This document shows positions 59,913-64,000 of a stretch of 64,000 nucleotides of DNA, piece after piece. The position numbers were made by a program, and so were the translations under genes. The stretch comes from Volvariella volvacea V23 (lineage: Eukaryota; Basidiomycota; Agaricomycetes; Agaricales; Pluteaceae), in the NCBI GenBank assembly GCA_000349905.1, contig KB722736.1, positions 646,756-710,755 of the forward strand, in the 5' to 3' direction. The notes beneath the pieces were generated by a model. That model was not told the origin of the DNA and made no database searches. It worked only from the letters and a program-made list of their open reading frames with translations. How positions within the stretch are numbered: position 1 is the stretch's first letter; each line of letters starts with the position of its first letter.

Positions 59913-60089
59913 ATTTTCAACACTTAGGACTCGATAACTTGTGAGCAGTAGGTTGTACGACGGGTATAGTTATGTAATATACGTATGTATGCATAAAAAT
60001 TCAATGTCCATGTACTCCAGGCAAAACGTGCAGAGCAGGCCTGCCGAAAATCTAAGGGTCTGTAACTATAGAATCCTCACAGCAGGCAT

Positions 60090-60429
60090 TTAAAGAGCAC
60101 CCACAATAACTACTGCACCCGCAATGGCGAGGCCAGCAGCGGAAATAGTCGAGCGTTGGCCAAAGTTGTCAACACTAGGTAGCGATGCCCCTGGCGTTTC
60201 TGCTGTGTTTGTACCCTGGCCACCTGGTGTGAAGATGAAATCGCCAGCTGAGCCGTTACCGCTACCATAGCCACTTCCTGTACCAGTGCTACCTACGGCG
60301 TACCAGTACCAGTTCCGCCGGTTCCGGTTCCAGTGCCTGTGCCAGTACCACCAACCCTGCTAGGACAATAACCGCACTAGGAGGGGAAAACAAAGAATGA
60401 AATGGGGAGGAAGGAAAGACCCCTCGCAT
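60090..60429 (-). pseudogene. Short GPI-type, Gly/Thr-repeat wall protein remnant with a frame break
   Basis: Reading leftward from about 60297 to the stop at 60090-60092 gives VGSTGTGSGYGSGNGSAGDF, then FIFTPGGQGTNTAET, and a closing hydrophobic tail STISAAGLAIAGAVVIVGAL, the shape of a GPI-anchor addition signal. Just upstream, a Gly-Thr repeat (GGTGTGTGTGTGGTGTGTP) is in a different frame and stops at TAG; one extra base near 60300 would join the two. A hydrophobic segment, AVIVLAGLVVLAQA, sits in a third frame after an ATG at 60429 and could be the old signal peptide. The piece could be a decayed gene, a base-call error, or a gene with an intron I cannot place. Confidence 0.45.
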
Positions 60430-61227
60430 TGTGAAAAAGAAGAATCCAACCTAGCCCCCTTTATAACTCATCCGAGTTGACATGTTCATACACTGGCCCG
60501 CAAAAGTAATGCACCACGTGGCGCGATCAAAATTTCTCCTTGCTTCATCAGTGTTGTCTCTCATGGCAATGATACCATGTACACTCCAACTCAGTAGTAC
60601 AGTATAGTATACACTTTGTATCCATCTGGGTAGAATTCAAATTGATATATATATTTCATTGAATTTTCGTGGTGCAATTCTTTTGCTGGCAATGTTGTCA
60701 CAAGTGTCACACTGGCCTTGAGGACCATATCAGGACTGATCAAGCAGATTATCTGTGGCAAGCTTGTCTTCATCATACCACCACACTACCATGGCCTACA
60801 CTACACCCACCAAAAAGGTCAGGATTAAAGGCTGGGTTATTCAGACCAAAGGGTGGCTGCTGTTGTTGAACAGCAGCCTTACAGGCACTAGAGGCTATGG
60901 TAGGTCACCTCATCTAGGAGTAGAGAGTAATGCTACTTTGTGTATATCAGAGGATTGGGGGTCTGGTAGGTACATACTGGAACTATTTGTACAGAGGAGT
61001 GACAAGTGCTGTCCATCATTTTGGAAATGGTGATATCCACATCAGAGTTGATATGGGTACCCTTGGTGATATATGTGGGTCTACCTACATGTGGTTTATG
61101 ACTATCTACCATATTTATCTACTCAGATATTGTTTATAGCATGTGTATATTTCAGTACTGGTCTGTACTCTCAGTCTGGGTAGCATAGTATCAGTCTGTA
61201 TCCATGGTCCATTCAACAGAAACATAA

Positions 61228-62110
61228 GTGTAGGATTTGGTCTTTTCAATGCAGCCTCCCCTTGGAGTTTGCTGCATGTTACAAGTACTTACCTCTGTAC
61301 TATTCTTTGAGCAGAAGTAGATATAGCAAGGGTAGTTGCTTGTGCACAGGTAATGCAATAGAGCAAGGATAGAACAAATTGATTGATCTGAGAAGCAATA
61401 CTCAGAGGTACAGGTCTTATATATCTACAAGACTATATGTAATTATTTGTACAATGTAAATGACTAACAACAGATCTATCAGATATCTGAATCATGTGTT
61501 TAACTAATTGACCAATGGCATAAGTCCCTCTATTTTACAATGTTTTATGACATTCCATAAGGGTGTACATATGACTTAATCATAATGTAATGTGACTTTG
61601 AGGTTCTGAGATGTTCCATAACCTTTTGGAAAGTTCTAGAGAAGTCTTGATGTGTGAAGATCTTACTAATAATGATTATATAATAAGAATAGATGCCTAG
61701 GATAAGCGCTAAGGCATAAGTGCCCACAATAGCTGCTCAAGGGTGTTAGCGCCTGAGTGTTACTAGAAGAATGCAAGGTAATTGAAGGGAAATAATAGTG
61801 TGAATGCTGTCACATGTAGAAAACTGTGACACTGCATAAAGTATGGTAAGTCCCAGAAATTGATAGCCAACACTTATGGCTCAGCATGCAGACATTTCTC
61901 TTGGTAATTTCTTCATAAAATTCTGAGTCTGGAATGTAAGTGTAGGACTTGGTCTTTTTAATGCAGCCTCCCCTCAGAGTTTGTCACATAAAGTGTGGTA
62001 AGTCCTGGAAATTGATAGCCAATGCTTAGGGCTCAGCATGCAGACACCCCCCTCAGCAATTTCTCCATAAGATGTGGCAATTCCCAGACTTCACTGCAGC
62101 ATGCTCTTTC
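61228..62110. repeat. Diverged direct repeats, period about 151 bases
   Basis: Two copies of a block containing GGTCTTTTnAATGCAGCCTC lie at about 61228-61271 and 61938-61983. A second block, CATAAAGTnTGGTAAGTCC followed by AATTGATAGCCAA and GGCTCAGCATGCAGACA, occurs at 61835-61919 and 61986-62072, 151 bases apart, about 80 percent alike by eye. A third, weaker copy begins at about 62067 (CATAAGATGTGGCAATTCCC). Non-coding; probably parts of one repeat family. Confidence 0.75.
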
Positions 62111-62321
62111 TTGGCATCTTTTTTAAAATGCAGCAAATTCCAGGATTTAATCAATTCACACTGCACTAGATCATATTTTATAATAGTTGTAGATACAAAC
62201 TGGATGTATTTAATACAGAATATGTATGCATAATTAGCTATATTTTTTTCCTACTTATTATACATTCAATAATCCCTCATAGCAATATAGAATTGTCATA
62301 TTTTGGTTGAGTTTAATGAAA

Positions 62322-63055
62322 GTTTGCATTGCATTTGAGAACTATGAGAGATATCAATACTGCACTTTGCATATGCATTCTATACATAAAATGGAAGATT
62401 TCTTTCCCTTATAGCTAAGAGATATATGAAGAACCTGTAGAGATATTCACTATTTCATGTTTCACTCACCAAAAAATTGCATTGCATTCAATAACCATGG
62501 AGCACACATTGAAGCTAATACTACCATTGGATTCTACATAATATTTCATACAAGTTTGATTATTATATCATGAGGTTCTGTAAAGAATTGATTGAGCAAT
62601 GAGGCATACAGATAAAACAGAACATGTCACATTTTGTGACCAGGAGTAGCCTCAGCATCTTGAAAAAGTTGCACCCTCAGCCAAAAGTTGCAACAGTGCT
62701 GTCCCAATAATAGAGACAAATGTCTATATTTGGATGATGTGACACTAGACCATTGAAACTACACTCATCAAGGGTGCTTAATTACTCAATTTTTCACCAA
62801 ACTTTGTGATATTATAACAAATTCTGTGCCATCTTTTATGTAGATTCCAATGGCTATATTATTTTTAATGTGCACTTCACAGTTATTGAATGTGATGTAA
62901 TTCTTTGGTGAGAAAAAAATGGTAAATATCTCTACAAGTTCTTTATATATTTCTTAGCTATAAGAGAGAGAAATCTTCCATTTTATATGTAGAGTCTATA
63001 TGCAAAGTGCAGTGTTGATATCTCCCACAGTTTACAAATGCAATGCAATTTTTTA
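62322..63055. repeat. Foldback element: long imperfect inverted repeat
   Basis: The left arm, about 62322-62571, reappears as its reverse complement at about 62808-63055, separated by a 236-base loop. Matching blocks in order include TTGCATTGCATTTG, GAGATATCAAnACTGCACTT, ATAAAATGGAAGATTTCT, CTTATAGCTAAGA, TGTAGAGATATT, CACATT, CATTGGAnTCTACATAA and TTATnATATCA; I judge 75-80 percent identity. Each arm also contains a direct sub-repeat: TTGCATTGCATT at 62324 and again at 62477 (153 bases), each followed 53 bases later by ATTCTAnnCATAA or its variant. The shape suggests a non-autonomous foldback or MITE-like element; no flanking target duplication was identified. Confidence 0.8.
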
Positions 63056-64000
63056 ATATACAAAATACAAAAAAAAATGAATAACTTGACATAACCTTTA
63101 TGAATTTGTTGGGTATAAGGAAATGAAATCATCTATTGTATGTATACAGTATACCTTTAAAGTATGTGATTAATATCTCAAACACTATGCAACCTTTTGG
63201 TGTATAATGCACAAAACTGCAAATATCATTCAACTTTATCATACCTGTGCTAATACTGTGAAAGTGTCAGCAACTGCGTTGAGCGCTCGCCAACCCTGAT
63301 GAATAGCATAATGAAATAAATATAAAGAATAAAGAGATGGACTCTACCCTCAATAGGGGACAGGCCTTAGGCCATCTGTACGAAACGACACATAGTGGTT
63401 GGCAGATGCGCATGAAGCATCTCACTCCGCAACGACCAAATAAAAAGAAAGATTAATGACAAACCACTTACCACTGTGAGTACTTGTGTCATAACGAGTG
63501 TATATCTCAGTCATTGGAGTAAAGGTACTGGAGAGCTTAGGCTGTGCGGCTCAATGAGGGCAGTAAAGACCAGATCAGAACTGGGGAGCTACCTGCCAGT
63601 TAGCTCCAGTATTTATAGATATTCTAACTACTTGTGCACAGACCATTATGCTAATACTTGCACAATGATTGCGTGCTATGGCACAATCATGATGCACGTT
63701 TCTAGTACATTCTATGGGTCATATACCTAACGGTTTCCCTTGGTTATTTGCTAACCAGTTCATATCTTTTTGGAGGCAACCATGATTTAGGGATGTACTC
63801 AATGTAGTAACTGTGATCTCCTATGTATGTAATTATCTTATCTAATCATGCTGACTAATCTGATAAAGGAATGACATAATAAAATTTTTAAAAAAAAAGT
63901 GAAATTAATAATGATATTCTTGATGTCTATGATGAGCGTATATAAGAGTAAATGATAAAATTAGCCCATTCATGACAGAAAGGTGGCTGATATCCTTGGT

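Larger units (their letters stand above)
60430..64000. other. AT-rich, repeat-rich stretch without intact genes
   Basis: Base composition drops sharply to the right of the ATR gene, with long A/T runs (for example 63060-63080 and 63885-63900). It contains diverged direct repeats and a foldback structure, listed separately. Frames are short and low-complexity. A phrase at 60776-60830 reading TPTKKVRIKGW has a slight flavour of a Tc1/mariner helix-turn-helix start, but the following sequence does not continue as a transposase. It resembles an old transposon graveyard. Confidence 0.55.

Noticed and set aside
60755..61033. Tc1/mariner-like transposase start (TPTKKVRIKGW...)
   Set aside because: The resemblance covers only about a dozen residues, no DDE region follows, and no terminal inverted repeats could be paired.

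Overview
The window reads as a piece of a filamentous basidiomycete genome, most likely a mushroom-forming agaricomycete. The genes are cut by many introns of roughly 40-70 bases with GT...AG (twice apparently GC...AG) borders and CTAAC-like branch sites. The proteins are eukaryotic housekeeping factors with fungal features. Nothing bacterial, no rRNA, and no tRNA that I could support was found.

Layout. The left edge (1-249) holds the 3' end of an unidentified plus-strand gene. Then follow a multi-exon TRP-like/flavin-carrier-type membrane protein (minus, 1287-4887), diverging from mitochondrial glutamyl-tRNA(Gln) amidotransferase subunit B (plus, 4920-6982); an intronless protein with a small Cys/His motif and a hydrophobic tail (minus, 8063-9214); poly(A) polymerase (minus, 11487-14199); a membrane-anchored right-handed beta-helix protein (minus, about 14510-16176); the RES-complex spliceosomal protein Ist3/RBMX2 (minus, 17883-19027), diverging from eIF3 subunit d (plus, 19139-21334); and a UBAC2/Dsc2-type rhomboid-like UBA protein (minus, 21432-22905).

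From 22.9 to 45 kb the density collapses. A single convincing gene, a GATA zinc-finger regulator (plus, 32759-34429), sits between about 10 kb of gene-poor DNA on each side. A heptamer, GCCAGTG or its complement, occurs 16 times between 29.2 and 36.9 kb, on both sides of this gene but not in it, against about one expected by chance. Gene order resumes with an NTF2-like-type protein (minus, 45052-46158), the ribosome-biogenesis factor Nop14 (plus, 48080-51150) and the ATR/Mec1/Rad3 checkpoint kinase (plus, 51340-59912).

The right end (about 60-64 kb) is AT-rich and repeat-rich. It starts with an apparently frameshifted short GPI-type wall protein and continues with diverged direct repeats (period about 151 bases) and a foldback structure with arms of about 250 bases, itself built from a roughly 153-base sub-repeat. 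No intact transposase was found.

The genes form no pathway cluster. Several concern RNA (poly(A) polymerase, Ist3, eIF3d, Nop14, GatB), which is probably chance linkage. I saw no clear new enzymatic system. The best candidates for something undescribed are the motif-studded gene-poor domain around the GATA factor, the foldback repeat family, and the intronless Cys/His tail-anchored protein. Exon borders were worked out by eye from splice signals and reading frame, so some could be off by a few bases.
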